Positions 9,053-17,880 of a stretch of DNA of 64,000 nt are shown here, in pieces; positions within the stretch are counted from its first letter, which is position 1, and every line of letters starts with the position of its first letter. Under the pieces are notes generated by a model. It was not told where the DNA came from, did not search any database, and worked only from the letters and a program-made list of their open reading frames with translations. Location of the stretch: positions 86,461-150,460 of the forward strand of contig NZ_RQGD01000045.1 of assembly GCF_004770745.1 (NCBI RefSeq). Direction: 5' to 3'. The stretch is from Leptospira ognonensis (GTDB lineage: Bacteria; Spirochaetota; Leptospiria; Leptospirales; Leptospiraceae). Position numbers and translations under genes: made by a program.

Positions 9053-10944
9053 TGGTATATCCTATTAATTTCATTTGCAAAGGTATCGGCGATTACATTA
9101 CGTTTCATTTTAAGAGTACGGGTCATTTCCTTGTCTGGATCAAACTGCCTAGGGACAATATAGAAATTATTTGCAGGAACAAGCTCAAATGCTTTGAATC
9201 CGTTTGATTTGGCTATGATCCGAGATATTTCGGACTTATATAATTCTCTAACCCTGGGCTCCTCGTTCCAGGTCGTATAATCATTATTGATACCTGCAAT
9301 TCGGCTCATCACCGCCTCAAAATTTGGCACGATCAGTGCGCCCAATGTCTTTCTGTCGTGTCCGATGACCATCACCTGATCAATATAAGTCGAAGTTAAT
9401 AACTTGTCTTCAATCGGAATCGGCTCAATATTTTCGCCACCAATGAGAGCGATGGTATCCTTTGATCTTCCCGAAAAGACCAATTCATTCCGAAATGTAA
9501 TCTGCATCAAATCACCTGTATCGAAAAATCCATTGGAATCAAAAACAACCTGATTCAAATCAGGGCGCTTGAAATATCCGGATAGTATCTGAGCAGATTT
9601 GATCCATAGTGTTCCTTTGGCACCGGGTTCTGTCAAAATCCTTCCCGAATCATCTTTGAGAATGACATCGTAGCCATCGATGGGATTTCCGACAGTTCCT
9701 TTCGTAGGTTTTGCATCGGACCGAATCGAAACAACGGCGGAGGTTTCTGTCATGCCATAACCTTCCAGAACTTTCAATCCGATGGCAGATAAAAATCCAT
9801 CCACGACACTAGGAAGAGCAGAACCTGCCGAGATACAGATTCGAATCCTACCACCTAACGCTCGATGTATTGGTGCAAAAATTTTAATAGATGCTAGCTT
9901 CAATGGTGCTAAGCCAATGAGTATGAAGATAGAAAATAATCTTTTGGAAAGTTTCAGAAATAGATTCTCCTTTAGAATCTGAAGTTCATAGCCAAAAACC
10001 ACTGCTTTGTGTTTTGCCCAAGTTTTGCCGACCCTCAAGAAAAAATGGAATAATTTTTCTTTGAATCCGCCTTCTTTTGCTACTTTCACCATGATTCCAT
10101 TATAAACAGATTCCCAGATTCTCGGAACGGACGGAAAGATGGTCGGACGGAAGTCCCTGAGGTCGTCTTTTAAAGAGGTCATATTCGAAACCAAAAAGTC
10201 AATTCCTAGGGAAAGAGTCGCGTATTCAATCGCACGTTCAAATGCATGCCAGGGCGGAAGTAAGCTAACAGCCGTATCCTGAGATGACATGTCTAATCTA
10301 GCGATTGTATTTTGTATCGCTGTTAACCAACCCGCCTGCGAAAGCATGACACCTTTCGGATTTCCTGTTGTTCCAGATGTATAGATAAGTGTGGCAAGTG
10401 AATTTGGATCAATCTTTTGCAATCTTTCAGCTAGAAGATTTGGATTGTCTGCCAAGGATTTTTTTCCTAAAGTGGACAGGAGTGAAGCCGATTTTTCACC
10501 TAACTCAAGTTCGCCATTATCATTTTCTAAAACATATATCTGCTCAAGAAATTTCAACTTGTCCTGTAATTTTTGAATTCTGTCTAAATCCTTATCTTTT
10601 TGTACAACTAAATATTTTGCTTCGGAGTGATTTAATATATAGAGAATTTCATCTTCCACAATGTCTGTTCCACGCGGAACGACAACACCACCCGCAGATA
10701 AAATGGAAAGATCCATCGTGAGCCAGTTTGTCGTCGCATCACAAAAGTAGGCGACACGATCCCCGATGGCAAGTCCAGAGGAGATCCAGCCAGCGGAGTA
10801 AGCATCCACTCTTTCTTTTTGCTCTAAAAAACTAAAGCCGGGGAACATTCCGGCTTTGTCTCGCTTACGAAAACTGACTTTATTAGGAAAGCGAGTTGCT
10901 ACAGAACCAAGTACATGATATAGTAAGGTCGGCTGACTTGTCAT
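9049..10944 (-). CDS. Long-chain acyl-CoA synthetase (AMP-forming)
   Basis: 631 residues of the ANL superfamily. The P-loop-like motif LATLIYTSGTTGNPKGVMLS, the A5 motif LEGYGMTETS, the A7 region FFDTGDLMQI and the A8-like hinge FSGRSKDTIALIGGENIEP, with C-terminal KEMTRTLKMKRN carrying the A10 Lys, are all present. It activates fatty acids to acyl-CoA at the membrane. The start follows AAGGAGAAGAA, a strong ribosome site 9 bases upstream. It is the first gene of a four-gene operon (ligase, dehydrogenase, kinase, hydratase), so the promoter should lie in 10945-11057. The family is called FadD/FAA; the exact symbol is left open. Confidence 0.92.
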   Translation of the reverse strand: MTSQPTLLYHVLGSVATRFPNKVSFRKRDKAGMFPGFSFLEQKERVDAYSAGWISSGLAIGDRVAYFCDATTNWLTMDLSILSAGGVVVPRGTDIVEDEILYILNHSEAKYLVVQKDKDLDRIQKLQDKLKFLEQIYVLENDNGELELGEKSASLLSTLGKKSLADNPNLLAERLQKIDPNSLATLIYTSGTTGNPKGVMLSQAGWLTAIQNTIARLDMSSQDTAVSLLPPWHAFERAIEYATLSLGIDFLVSNMTSLKDDLRDFRPTIFPSVPRIWESVYNGIMVKVAKEGGFKEKLFHFFLRVGKTWAKHKAVVFGYELQILKENLFLKLSKRLFSIFILIGLAPLKLASIKIFAPIHRALGGRIRICISAGSALPSVVDGFLSAIGLKVLEGYGMTETSAVVSIRSDAKPTKGTVGNPIDGYDVILKDDSGRILTEPGAKGTLWIKSAQILSGYFKRPDLNQVVFDSNGFFDTGDLMQITFRNELVFSGRSKDTIALIGGENIEPIPIEDKLLTSTYIDQVMVIGHDRKTLGALIVPNFEAVMSRIAGINNDYTTWNEEPRVRELYKSEISRIIAKSNGFKAFELVPANNFYIVPRQFDPDKEMTRTLKMKRNVIADTFANEINRIYQ

Positions 10945-11025
10945 AAATTTCTTCTCCTTCGGAACCGCTTTGGTCTCTGAAGGATAAAAAACCAGTGTTC
11001 TTTTTTCAAGTTTTTTTGTGATTTT

Positions 11026-11054
11026 TTGACAAATTTAGGCCAAATTAGGACAAT
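11026..11054 (+). promoter_or_regulatory. Candidate sigma-70 promoter for the CBS gene
   Basis: A perfect TTGACA (11026-11031) is followed after 17 bases by GACAAT (11049-11054, 4 of 6 matches). The expected start of transcription (about 11060) falls on the ATG at 11058, so the mRNA may have almost no leader. Confidence 0.4.
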
Positions 11055-11057
11055 GAT

Positions 11058-11678
11058 ATGTTTTTTTGGGTTCAAAACGGGATCCTAACACCCCGATTGC
11101 CAGCGGTATCCAAGCCGACTGTTCCTAAGATCCATCTTCTTTCCGAAGGCCATGGGCTTCAGGCCTTTGACCCGGATGAGGAGGCACCCCTCGCCGCGAA
11201 TACCAGCCACATCTTCCAGAATCCAAAATCGGCTTACACGGAGGAGCAACTTGCGCCCGAAAATGAGACTTCCCCTCTTCTCTTTGCTAACCAGCTGATG
11301 AGCTCTCCCGTGACGACTCTCCCTTCCCATGCACTCGTATCCGATGCAAAACTCCTTTTTTTAGAAAAGCGATTTCGTCACATTCCTGTTGTAAATGAAA
11401 AACAAGTATTGATTGGGATTGTCTCCGATCGGGATGTTTTGAGATCGGTTGCAATTGATGAGAGCCCAAGCAATATTTTAATAACCGAAATCATGACCGA
11501 GCGCGTCCTCAGCGGAAGCCTACAGACAGAAATTCGATATGCCGCCAAGGTCATGTTAGATGAAAAAGTAGGATCTTTGCCTATTTTAGATTCAAGTGGT
11601 GAAATCATCGGAATCATCACCCGAACTGATTTAATTCGGGCCATCGTAAAATTTCCTGGTTTTACTCTCCTAGCCTGA
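11058..11678 (+). CDS. Tandem CBS domain protein
   Basis: 206 residues. An N-terminal 75-residue segment, rich in Pro and Glu and without clear secondary structure, precedes two CBS motifs. The first begins ANQLMSSPVTTLPSHALVSDAKLLFLEKRFRHIPVV and continues IGIVSDRDVLR. The second begins ITEIMTERVLSG and ends SLPILDSSGEIIGIITRTDLIRAI. CBS pairs bind adenine nucleotides such as AMP, ATP or SAM and usually regulate a partner. No catalytic domain is fused. The nearest partner candidate is the symporter that starts 16 bp downstream. No ribosome site precedes the ATG, which fits a leaderless message. Confidence 0.82.
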   Translation: MFFWVQNGILTPRLPAVSKPTVPKIHLLSEGHGLQAFDPDEEAPLAANTSHIFQNPKSAYTEEQLAPENETSPLLFANQLMSSPVTTLPSHALVSDAKLLFLEKRFRHIPVVNEKQVLIGIVSDRDVLRSVAIDESPSNILITEIMTERVLSGSLQTEIRYAAKVMLDEKVGSLPILDSSGEIIGIITRTDLIRAIVKFPGFTLLA

Positions 11679-11694
11679 TAAAAAACTGCCTTCT

Positions 11695-13152
11695 ATGCCC
11701 AAGAACTATATCACAGACATATTTGTCATATTATTCTACTTCATCGCCGTTTTCTATTTTGGATTTCATTTTTCAAAACGCAAATCCTCGGAAGAGGATT
11801 TTTATCTAGGTAAAAAACAGATTCATTGGGTATGGCTTTTATTCTCCCTTGTCGCTACCGAGACATCGAGTTTGACCTTTCTTTCTATACCTTCTCTGTC
11901 CTATAAAGGGGACTACTCATTTCTACAAGTTAGCATAGGATATATTTTCGGGCGGACAATCGTCGCCTACCTACTCCTCCCTGCCTATTTTGGAGGCGAA
12001 CGAATTTCAATTTATGAATATCTGAAAGAAAGATTTGGAACATCTGCGCAGAGATCGATGTCTCTCATTTTCACTGTCTCACGGATTCTCGGCGATGGCA
12101 TTCGTTTGTATGTAACTTCGTTGCCAATCGCATTTTTAATCAGTCGTATGAATCTTTTTGCTTGGAATGAAACACACGTAGGCATCATTTCTCTATTTTT
12201 ACTTTCGATCGCGACAATCATCTATTCAGTGTATGGCGGTTTTAGAGCCATCGTTTTTACTGATTCCCTGCAGTTAGTCATTTATTTGCTAGGTGGATTG
12301 TTTTCTCTTGGTCTCCTGATACACTTAACCTCCCACCAAAATAATCTCTACGGAACATTCACTCAACTATTTGACTCAGGCAAACTTTCGATTTTTCATT
12401 TGCATTGGCTGGATACAGATAATTCCTACTTTTTTTTATTTGCCATATTAGGAGGTGCATTCATTTCCATCGGGTCGCACGGCACTGATTTGATGTTAGT
12501 CCAAAGGATCATTGCTTCAAAAGATTTACAAACAGGACAAAAGATTTTAATCTCTAGCGGCATTTTTGTCTGCATTCAATTTTTGTTATTTTTATCTATA
12601 GGATCACTTCTCTATATATTTTTCCAGGGCAAAACGGTAGCTCCCGATAAAGCCTTTAGCTTATTTATCATAGAAGAAATTCCATCTCCTTTTCTTGGCT
12701 TACTACTCTCAGCCATCCTTGCTAGTGCCATGTCTACACTTTCTTCTACCATCAATTCTCTTTCTTTGACTTGGGCCAGAGACTGGGGAATGGATCGATT
12801 TTTTAGTCCCAAACTCATTAGTTTGATCTTTGGAGTTATTTTATTTTTCTCCTCACTTGTTCCGTTTGCGCTCAGCGAACAACTTGAGAAAGGAATATTA
12901 GAAGTTGGTTTAACGATTTTTTCTTATACGCTTGGCCCAACGATCGCACTATTTTTATTTGCGTCAAAAAGGTCGAAGCCAAAATTCCCCAACTGGATCA
13001 TTTCACCCTTGTTATTTGGCTCTATCTTAATACTTATTATACTAACCCAGAGCATCAAATTGCCCTTCACAACCTTGATTCCGGCAGGCATCTTTATTTT
13101 TAGCTCAGGCTGGACGCTCCTCCACTTGGCTTTCTCCGGATCGCGATCATAG
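11695..13152 (+). CDS. Sodium:solute symporter family (SSS) transporter
   Basis: 485 residues with about 13 transmembrane helices. The N-terminal YFGFHFSKRKSSEEDFYLGKKQIHWVWLLFSLVATETSSLTFLSIPSLSY is the SSS hallmark (G-K-R-x-x-W, then a helix with an unwound Thr/Ser-rich Na+ site). ISIYEYLKERFG and YSVYGGFRAIVFTDSLQ are also family signatures. The late helix LLLSAILASAMSTLSSTINSLS provides the second sodium-site Ser/Thr residues. Substrates of the family range from sugars and proline to sialic acid and are not predictable here. It lies 16 bp after the CBS gene. Its final 53 bp overlap the 3' end of the convergent SpoIIE phosphatase. Confidence 0.9.
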   Translation: MPKNYITDIFVILFYFIAVFYFGFHFSKRKSSEEDFYLGKKQIHWVWLLFSLVATETSSLTFLSIPSLSYKGDYSFLQVSIGYIFGRTIVAYLLLPAYFGGERISIYEYLKERFGTSAQRSMSLIFTVSRILGDGIRLYVTSLPIAFLISRMNLFAWNETHVGIISLFLLSIATIIYSVYGGFRAIVFTDSLQLVIYLLGGLFSLGLLIHLTSHQNNLYGTFTQLFDSGKLSIFHLHWLDTDNSYFFLFAILGGAFISIGSHGTDLMLVQRIIASKDLQTGQKILISSGIFVCIQFLLFLSIGSLLYIFFQGKTVAPDKAFSLFIIEEIPSPFLGLLLSAILASAMSTLSSTINSLSLTWARDWGMDRFFSPKLISLIFGVILFFSSLVPFALSEQLEKGILEVGLTIFSYTLGPTIALFLFASKRSKPKFPNWIISPLLFGSILILIILTQSIKLPFTTLIPAGIFIFSSGWTLLHLAFSGSRS

Positions 13153-16102
13153 CCATATCATCGTTTAATGTAGAGACTCCTGGTTTCGTCAATATCTCTC
13201 CCGTATGTCTCTCTGCCTCATTCACTAAGATTGCCATGAAATCTGAGGCAGAATTTTTCCCATTAGAGAGAAGGATTTCATTGATTCGTTCCCTGCCAAA
13301 AAAAATTCTATTTTGATCTCTGGCTTCATCTAAGCCATCTGTATGTTCGAAAAATATATCACCTTCATCCAGTATCACTCCACGTCTCTCAATGGTTGTT
13401 TCGAAAAATGAATTTTCATCCATCCCGAGTGGTAAGCCCCCCGCTGGGAGTTCATGGATTTTATGCTTTGAAGCATCATAAAACAAAGGTTTGATGTGAC
13501 CTGCTGAGATATATTCTATTTGTGTATTTTTAGAATCATAAACTCCCAAAAAGAATGTAATAAAAATATGATCAGGCGTTTCTTCATAAAGATAAGCATT
13601 TAGTTCCAATAAGATTTTTTTAAGATTTCTTTCCCCTCTTCGTAAAATCGATCGTAGTTGAGAGCGAAATAAGGCCATGATGATGGCAGGACCTACCCCA
13701 TGATTGGAAACATCTCCGATACAAAATGCGAGTTTGCCCTCGGAAAGGTCTATAAAATCATAATAATCTCCACCAACGCCTGTCATGGCCTTATAGAATC
13801 CAGTTAGTTCCAATGTATCAGAAAGACTCGTGGGTAGTTTCTCGGGGAGTAATCTTTTTTGTATTTCTTCTGCAGCGGCAAGTTCACCACGCATTTCTTC
13901 TCGCTCTCTTAATCCCACCACCATGTCGTTTAAAGAGTCACTCAAAATTCCGACTTCATCATAACCAGCTTTTGGAAAGGATACTTGCAGATTTCCTTTT
14001 TCAATTTCTTCCGCTTTTTTACTAATGAGTTTTAATTTGCGAACAAAAAACCAGGCAAATAGATACGCGAGAAAAACAGCGACAAGACAGATGATTCCTA
14101 CGTAGCGAATGGTTTCATCCCTATTGTTTCGAATTTGCCTTAGACCTTCCGTTCGATCGATGATAAGAAGATTATAACCAAGCAAGTCCCTTTGCAGAAT
14201 ATCATAAAGCAAACCTTTAGATTCACTTTTCGATTGTATGATCGGCGTTGTATCGAGATACCACATCATTTCCTCTGCTTCTGATCTGCTTCGAATATGA
14301 ACGCCTGAATCTTCAAAAACGGAAACCCCTTTAAAACTGGGCAGTTCAGTTTCAGAATTCCCAGAAAGAATCCACTCTCTTAGAAGTTTTAACTTTTGAG
14401 CTTCCATTTTTCGAGTCTGCAAATCTTTAAAGTAATGATCTAATTGTTGTTTGTTTGACTGAAAAGAGACAAAGACAAAATCTTGCAAAGCAAAATCTCG
14501 CAGATGTCGATAAGAATCATCTAATATCTGTTCATTAAAACCAGAATAATCATCCTTTGCAACTGTTAATCGCTCTATTTCGTCTTTCTTTTCTTCAGCC
14601 AGTGATTCTAGTTTTTGAATTTCGAATTGAATTTCCTCTGGATCGATTGGTTTCTCATTCGGACTTAAATTTGTTTTTAAACTCGTCTGTAATTTCACGA
14701 TGTCTGAATCTATTTTCCCAAGTTGCAATTTTAGATCTTCGAGATTCTTCTTCCAGTTTTTGTAATAAGTGACGAGTCCCGCTTTTGCAGGAGAGAGTTC
14801 GTTAAACAGATTTTCTCGCTTATCCAATAATTTCCGATAGGCTGACGATAAATTGACAAATTCTTTATCGGATCCTGGCTTCTTCTTGCTACTCGTGCGT
14901 AGCTCAGTGATCCGGGCGCGAAGTTTCGTGGACAATAATTTGATTTCTCCAGCGATGGTTCGATCCTCTTCTAAAATTTTATCGTACGTTGTGTTTCCAC
15001 TGGCAATTGATTCATAGATTTTAATTGCTCGAACGGCCGAAGTAGGATTTTTGAAAATCGGCCGGTAAGAAACTTCATACTGCCTACCATTAATATCGTA
15101 CGTTTTGGAACTTAGTTGACCGATCTGTAGTTTCGTTTGGTTTTCGTTAAAGAAGGATTTTTTTTCGGATATAAAACTTTGATTTCCAAACAATTTTTTC
15201 CCCGTCTGACTAGAGTTAGACATGATCTGCCCTGTATCCATATTTTCCTTCCCTGTATGATCGTAAGAAAGAATTCTAATTTTTTCGGGACTTAGACCCA
15301 AGGCCAAGATTTGATCTTGAAATGAATCTCTGAAAAAAATTTGCAATGCCTTGTTTAAAGCAGATTCAAACGAAATTTCTTTTGCTTTTGCAACCTTGCC
15401 TCTCTGGGCTAATTGAATCGATAAAGACTCAAGCGTTGTGAGCTTTCGTTTTATCTCGGTTTGATTGGCTTCCGATTCTTTGACAGCATTTACTGCCGCT
15501 TTTAATGCCGTAATTTCATTTTCCGCATCTTGGAGTTCTTGGCTTGCTTTCTCCTTTGTAATCTTCTGAATCGCAGCCTTTTCTGCCAGCATTTGCAACT
15601 TCGACAATGACCGCTCGTCAATCAATGCTCCTGATCTTTTTTTTAACTGATTTTTTACTTTCGCTTCAAAATCAGATATTTCCTTTTCGGAAAGGTATTT
15701 TGAGAAATAGGTATCCTCGGAACTATAAATATTTTTTTTCTTAAGATTTAACCCTAAGGATTTTCCAAGATCTTTCAGAGTGCCCAAAAAACCTGTTTCC
15801 TGTTTTACAACAACTCGCCTAAACTTAGTTAGTTCTTTTTTCTTTTCACGAACACGAATCTTAAATTCTTCAATCAAAACTAAACTTCGATTCAGGTTTT
15901 CCAAATCCAAAACGATTGTATTTACGAACTCTAAAGGCATTTTGATTTCTGCATTTATTTTTTGGCTTAAGGCATTCTTTTGCTGATTGTAATTGATCAC
16001 CGTGGTCACAGAGACGATTGCAAAAATAAGCAAGACCGTAAAAAATGAAAGTTTGATACGAATGCCAGGCGAGATGATTCGCAAGACTTGTTTTTTATTC
16101 AT
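13100..16102 (-). CDS. HAMP-SpoIIE (PP2C) serine phosphatase with large coiled-coil sensor region
   Basis: 1000 residues. One transmembrane helix near 15-35 and another near 670-692 enclose a very long, charged, coiled-coil-rich extracytoplasmic region of more than 600 residues. A HAMP domain follows (KLISKKAEEIEKGNLQVSFPKAGYDEVGILSDSLNDMV), then a short helix with EIQKRLLPEKLP, and a PP2C-type SpoIIE domain with GVGGDYYDFIDL, FCIGDVSNHGVGPAIIMAL and EHTDGLDEARD supplying the metal-binding Asp residues. Such phosphatases dephosphorylate STAS anti-anti-sigma proteins. Here a STAS gene and an RsbW-like kinase lie directly upstream in the same operon, and its start overlaps the kinase by 8 bp. 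Confidence 0.9.
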   Translation of the reverse strand: MNKKQVLRIISPGIRIKLSFFTVLLIFAIVSVTTVINYNQQKNALSQKINAEIKMPLEFVNTIVLDLENLNRSLVLIEEFKIRVREKKKELTKFRRVVVKQETGFLGTLKDLGKSLGLNLKKKNIYSSEDTYFSKYLSEKEISDFEAKVKNQLKKRSGALIDERSLSKLQMLAEKAAIQKITKEKASQELQDAENEITALKAAVNAVKESEANQTEIKRKLTTLESLSIQLAQRGKVAKAKEISFESALNKALQIFFRDSFQDQILALGLSPEKIRILSYDHTGKENMDTGQIMSNSSQTGKKLFGNQSFISEKKSFFNENQTKLQIGQLSSKTYDINGRQYEVSYRPIFKNPTSAVRAIKIYESIASGNTTYDKILEEDRTIAGEIKLLSTKLRARITELRTSSKKKPGSDKEFVNLSSAYRKLLDKRENLFNELSPAKAGLVTYYKNWKKNLEDLKLQLGKIDSDIVKLQTSLKTNLSPNEKPIDPEEIQFEIQKLESLAEEKKDEIERLTVAKDDYSGFNEQILDDSYRHLRDFALQDFVFVSFQSNKQQLDHYFKDLQTRKMEAQKLKLLREWILSGNSETELPSFKGVSVFEDSGVHIRSRSEAEEMMWYLDTTPIIQSKSESKGLLYDILQRDLLGYNLLIIDRTEGLRQIRNNRDETIRYVGIICLVAVFLAYLFAWFFVRKLKLISKKAEEIEKGNLQVSFPKAGYDEVGILSDSLNDMVVGLREREEMRGELAAAEEIQKRLLPEKLPTSLSDTLELTGFYKAMTGVGGDYYDFIDLSEGKLAFCIGDVSNHGVGPAIIMALFRSQLRSILRRGERNLKKILLELNAYLYEETPDHIFITFFLGVYDSKNTQIEYISAGHIKPLFYDASKHKIHELPAGGLPLGMDENSFFETTIERRGVILDEGDIFFEHTDGLDEARDQNRIFFGRERINEILLSNGKNSASDFMAILVNEAERHTGEILTKPGVSTLNDDMAMIAIRRKPSGGASSLS

Positions 16103-16526
16103 GATTTCCTTTCCGAAAAAATAGCGTTACTTGGTTTTTATTTTCTAACGAAATCCGCTTATAATAAAGTCGAGTTAACTTTTTTAATGCACTTAGACCG
16201 AAGCCGCCTTCCGCACCCGAATCATAAAGAGATTCCAAGGTTGGACCGATCGCATGATTGGGATCAAAAGCAAGCGCGTCGTCCACAATTACCATTTTCC
16301 AAAACGTCGGAAACGATAAGAGCCTGATTTCAATTTTTTGTTTTCTAGAATTTAAATTGCCATGTTCTATGATATTGCTTACCAGTTCATCCATGCAAAA
16401 AATGATCCGGTTTCTGAGAATTGAAGAGCCTTCCTCTGCAAGAAATTTGCGAATTTCATTACGAAAACCTGATAAATGTTCAACGCTTGGATCTAAAAAG
16501 AGAACTCTTTCGGCAAGGGATCGCAT
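16095..16526 (-). CDS. RsbW-like anti-sigma factor serine kinase
   Basis: 143 residues, a single GHKL ATPase. The N box is RIIFCMDELVSNIIEHGNL, G1 is IVDDALAFDPN and G2 is GGFGLSALKKL. G1 reads DDALAFD rather than DxGxGFD, as is common in the HATPase_c_2 group. In partner switching this kinase either holds a sigma factor or phosphorylates a STAS protein. It lies between the STAS gene (7-bp gap) and the SpoIIE phosphatase (8-bp overlap), so the three components are encoded together. No sigma factor is adjacent. Confidence 0.85.
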   Translation of the reverse strand: MRSLAERVLFLDPSVEHLSGFRNEIRKFLAEEGSSILRNRIIFCMDELVSNIIEHGNLNSRKQKIEIRLLSFPTFWKMVIVDDALAFDPNHAIGPTLESLYDSGAEGGFGLSALKKLTRLYYKRISLENKNQVTLFFRKGNHE

Positions 16527-16533
16527 ATACTCA

Positions 16534-16875
16534 CTAAAAGTTTGCTAAAGCACCGTCCACGCTTGGAAACACTTTTACTTTTTTAGTGAAATACATAAGA
16601 TCGAGCGTATCCTTTACCTCTTTTGAAAGATTGCAGAGGACAAGATCTCCTGATTTTTCCTTCAAATACTTAAGTGTAGCACTTAAGACGCCGATTCCAG
16701 CTGACGAAATATAGGTGAGACTTGTAAAATCTAATATAACATTAGTGATACCGTTTCCTATCAAGAGTTCAAGTTGAAGTTTTAGATCGGGAGCCGTCTT
16801 TGCATCAATCTCGCCCGTAATTTGAAGTATGGAAGGATTTCCCGATTTCTTTTCAACGATTGTTAATTTTTCCAT
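16534..16875 (-). CDS. STAS-domain anti-anti-sigma factor (RsbV/SpoIIAA-like)
   Basis: 113 residues, one STAS domain. The conserved loop FTSLTYISSAGIGVLSATLKYL contains the phosphorylatable Ser in SSAGIGVL, and the start ITGEIDAKTAPDLKLQLE is typical. In its unphosphorylated state such a protein binds the RsbW-type kinase and releases the partner. A site AAGGAAAG lies 4 bases before the ATG. Its start overlaps the upstream helical gene by one base. It is the expected substrate of the neighbouring kinase and phosphatase. Confidence 0.9.
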   Translation of the reverse strand: MEKLTIVEKKSGNPSILQITGEIDAKTAPDLKLQLELLIGNGITNVILDFTSLTYISSAGIGVLSATLKYLKEKSGDLVLCNLSKEVKDTLDLMYFTKKVKVFPSVDGALANF

Positions 16876-17795
16876 TATGCTTTCCTTAAATTTTTCATCA
16901 TGTCTTTGTCTTGAATGATTTTATAAAGTTTTCTTTCCAAACCATCGATTTCAAAATAGAACTTAGAATCGGGGTCTCCCTCGAAAATATATGCATATTT
17001 GCGTATGCCTTGAATGGCCTTTTTGGCATTCCCTTCTAAAATCCCTCGCGTCACAGAATAATAGATTTCAATTGCGAGTGAATCCCAAATATTTTTTCGA
17101 AAGCCCTCTTCTCTTTTATCCAAAGCGTTTAACAAGGTTTCTACTTCGGCTTTGTTATAGGTTTCAGTTTCATGATACGTAAGAATGTATTGGGATAAGA
17201 GTTTTTTACACCTAGATAAGTTATTTGATTTTGTAGCAAGTAATACCTGTTGGTAAAGATTATGAATGGTTTTTTCCAAATAAACTTTTTTGCGAGTCCC
17301 ATCTAAACGGACTGTATCGAAGGCCTCTTTCATTTCATCTAGGCTCAATGTTTGAATCGAATCTTCGAAGCGTTTCTCATTTGTTTCCGCAGTTTCCTTT
17401 GCGAATGTCTTTAGTGGTCGTTCTATGATAAAAACAAACTCTCTAGCTTCCTCCGACTTCGCAAGCAAGGGAATCTCTCTAATATGTTCGAGAAAAAAAA
17501 TGCACGAGTCACCTAATGCAGAGAGACTTTCAGCAATCGCCTGGGAGATGAGTCGCTTACACTGATGAGGAATCGTTTTTTCATAGGCAGGATCTTTCAG
17601 GTCTTCCTGGATTTTGTCCATCAGTCTAGATGCTGTCGTTGCTAAATGAGCCTTATCTCGCTCCCAACCACCGTAGACTAAAGATTCATATAGATACTTA
17701 TTGAAGTTTTTTTTGCCTGCAAGTGCAAGGACCCGAATCGTCTTAATTAATTCCAGTGCGAGATCGGCAGGGATTGTGGTTCTTTGATTCATCAA
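16875..17795 (-). CDS. Conserved helical protein, first gene of the partner-switching operon
   Basis: 306 residues, soluble and predicted almost wholly alpha-helical, with many charged residues and no signal peptide or transmembrane segment. I do not recognise a domain. The C-terminal half repeats short helical pairs (for example SRCKKLLSQYILTYHETETYNKAEVETLLNALDKREEG) and could be a TPR-like or scaffold fold. It overlaps the STAS gene by one base, so it probably takes part in the same switch, perhaps as the output target or an extra regulator. It follows rhlE after 85 bp without a clear terminator, so read-through from the helicase is possible. Confidence 0.6.
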   Translation of the reverse strand: MMNQRTTIPADLALELIKTIRVLALAGKKNFNKYLYESLVYGGWERDKAHLATTASRLMDKIQEDLKDPAYEKTIPHQCKRLISQAIAESLSALGDSCIFFLEHIREIPLLAKSEEAREFVFIIERPLKTFAKETAETNEKRFEDSIQTLSLDEMKEAFDTVRLDGTRKKVYLEKTIHNLYQQVLLATKSNNLSRCKKLLSQYILTYHETETYNKAEVETLLNALDKREEGFRKNIWDSLAIEIYYSVTRGILEGNAKKAIQGIRKYAYIFEGDPDSKFYFEIDGLERKLYKIIQDKDMMKNLRKA

Positions 17796-17880
17796 TTTTC
17801 TTTACAGCAAAGTATCCCTAGGTTATCCCTTGGGCAAATCTTACTGTAAAGATAAATTCTAAACTAAAATGGAATTTGGA

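Noticed and set aside
17796..17880. Terminator between rhlE and the partner-switching operon
   Set aside because: Only direct repeats of CCCTAGG/CCCTTGG type are seen, with no stable stem plus T tract.
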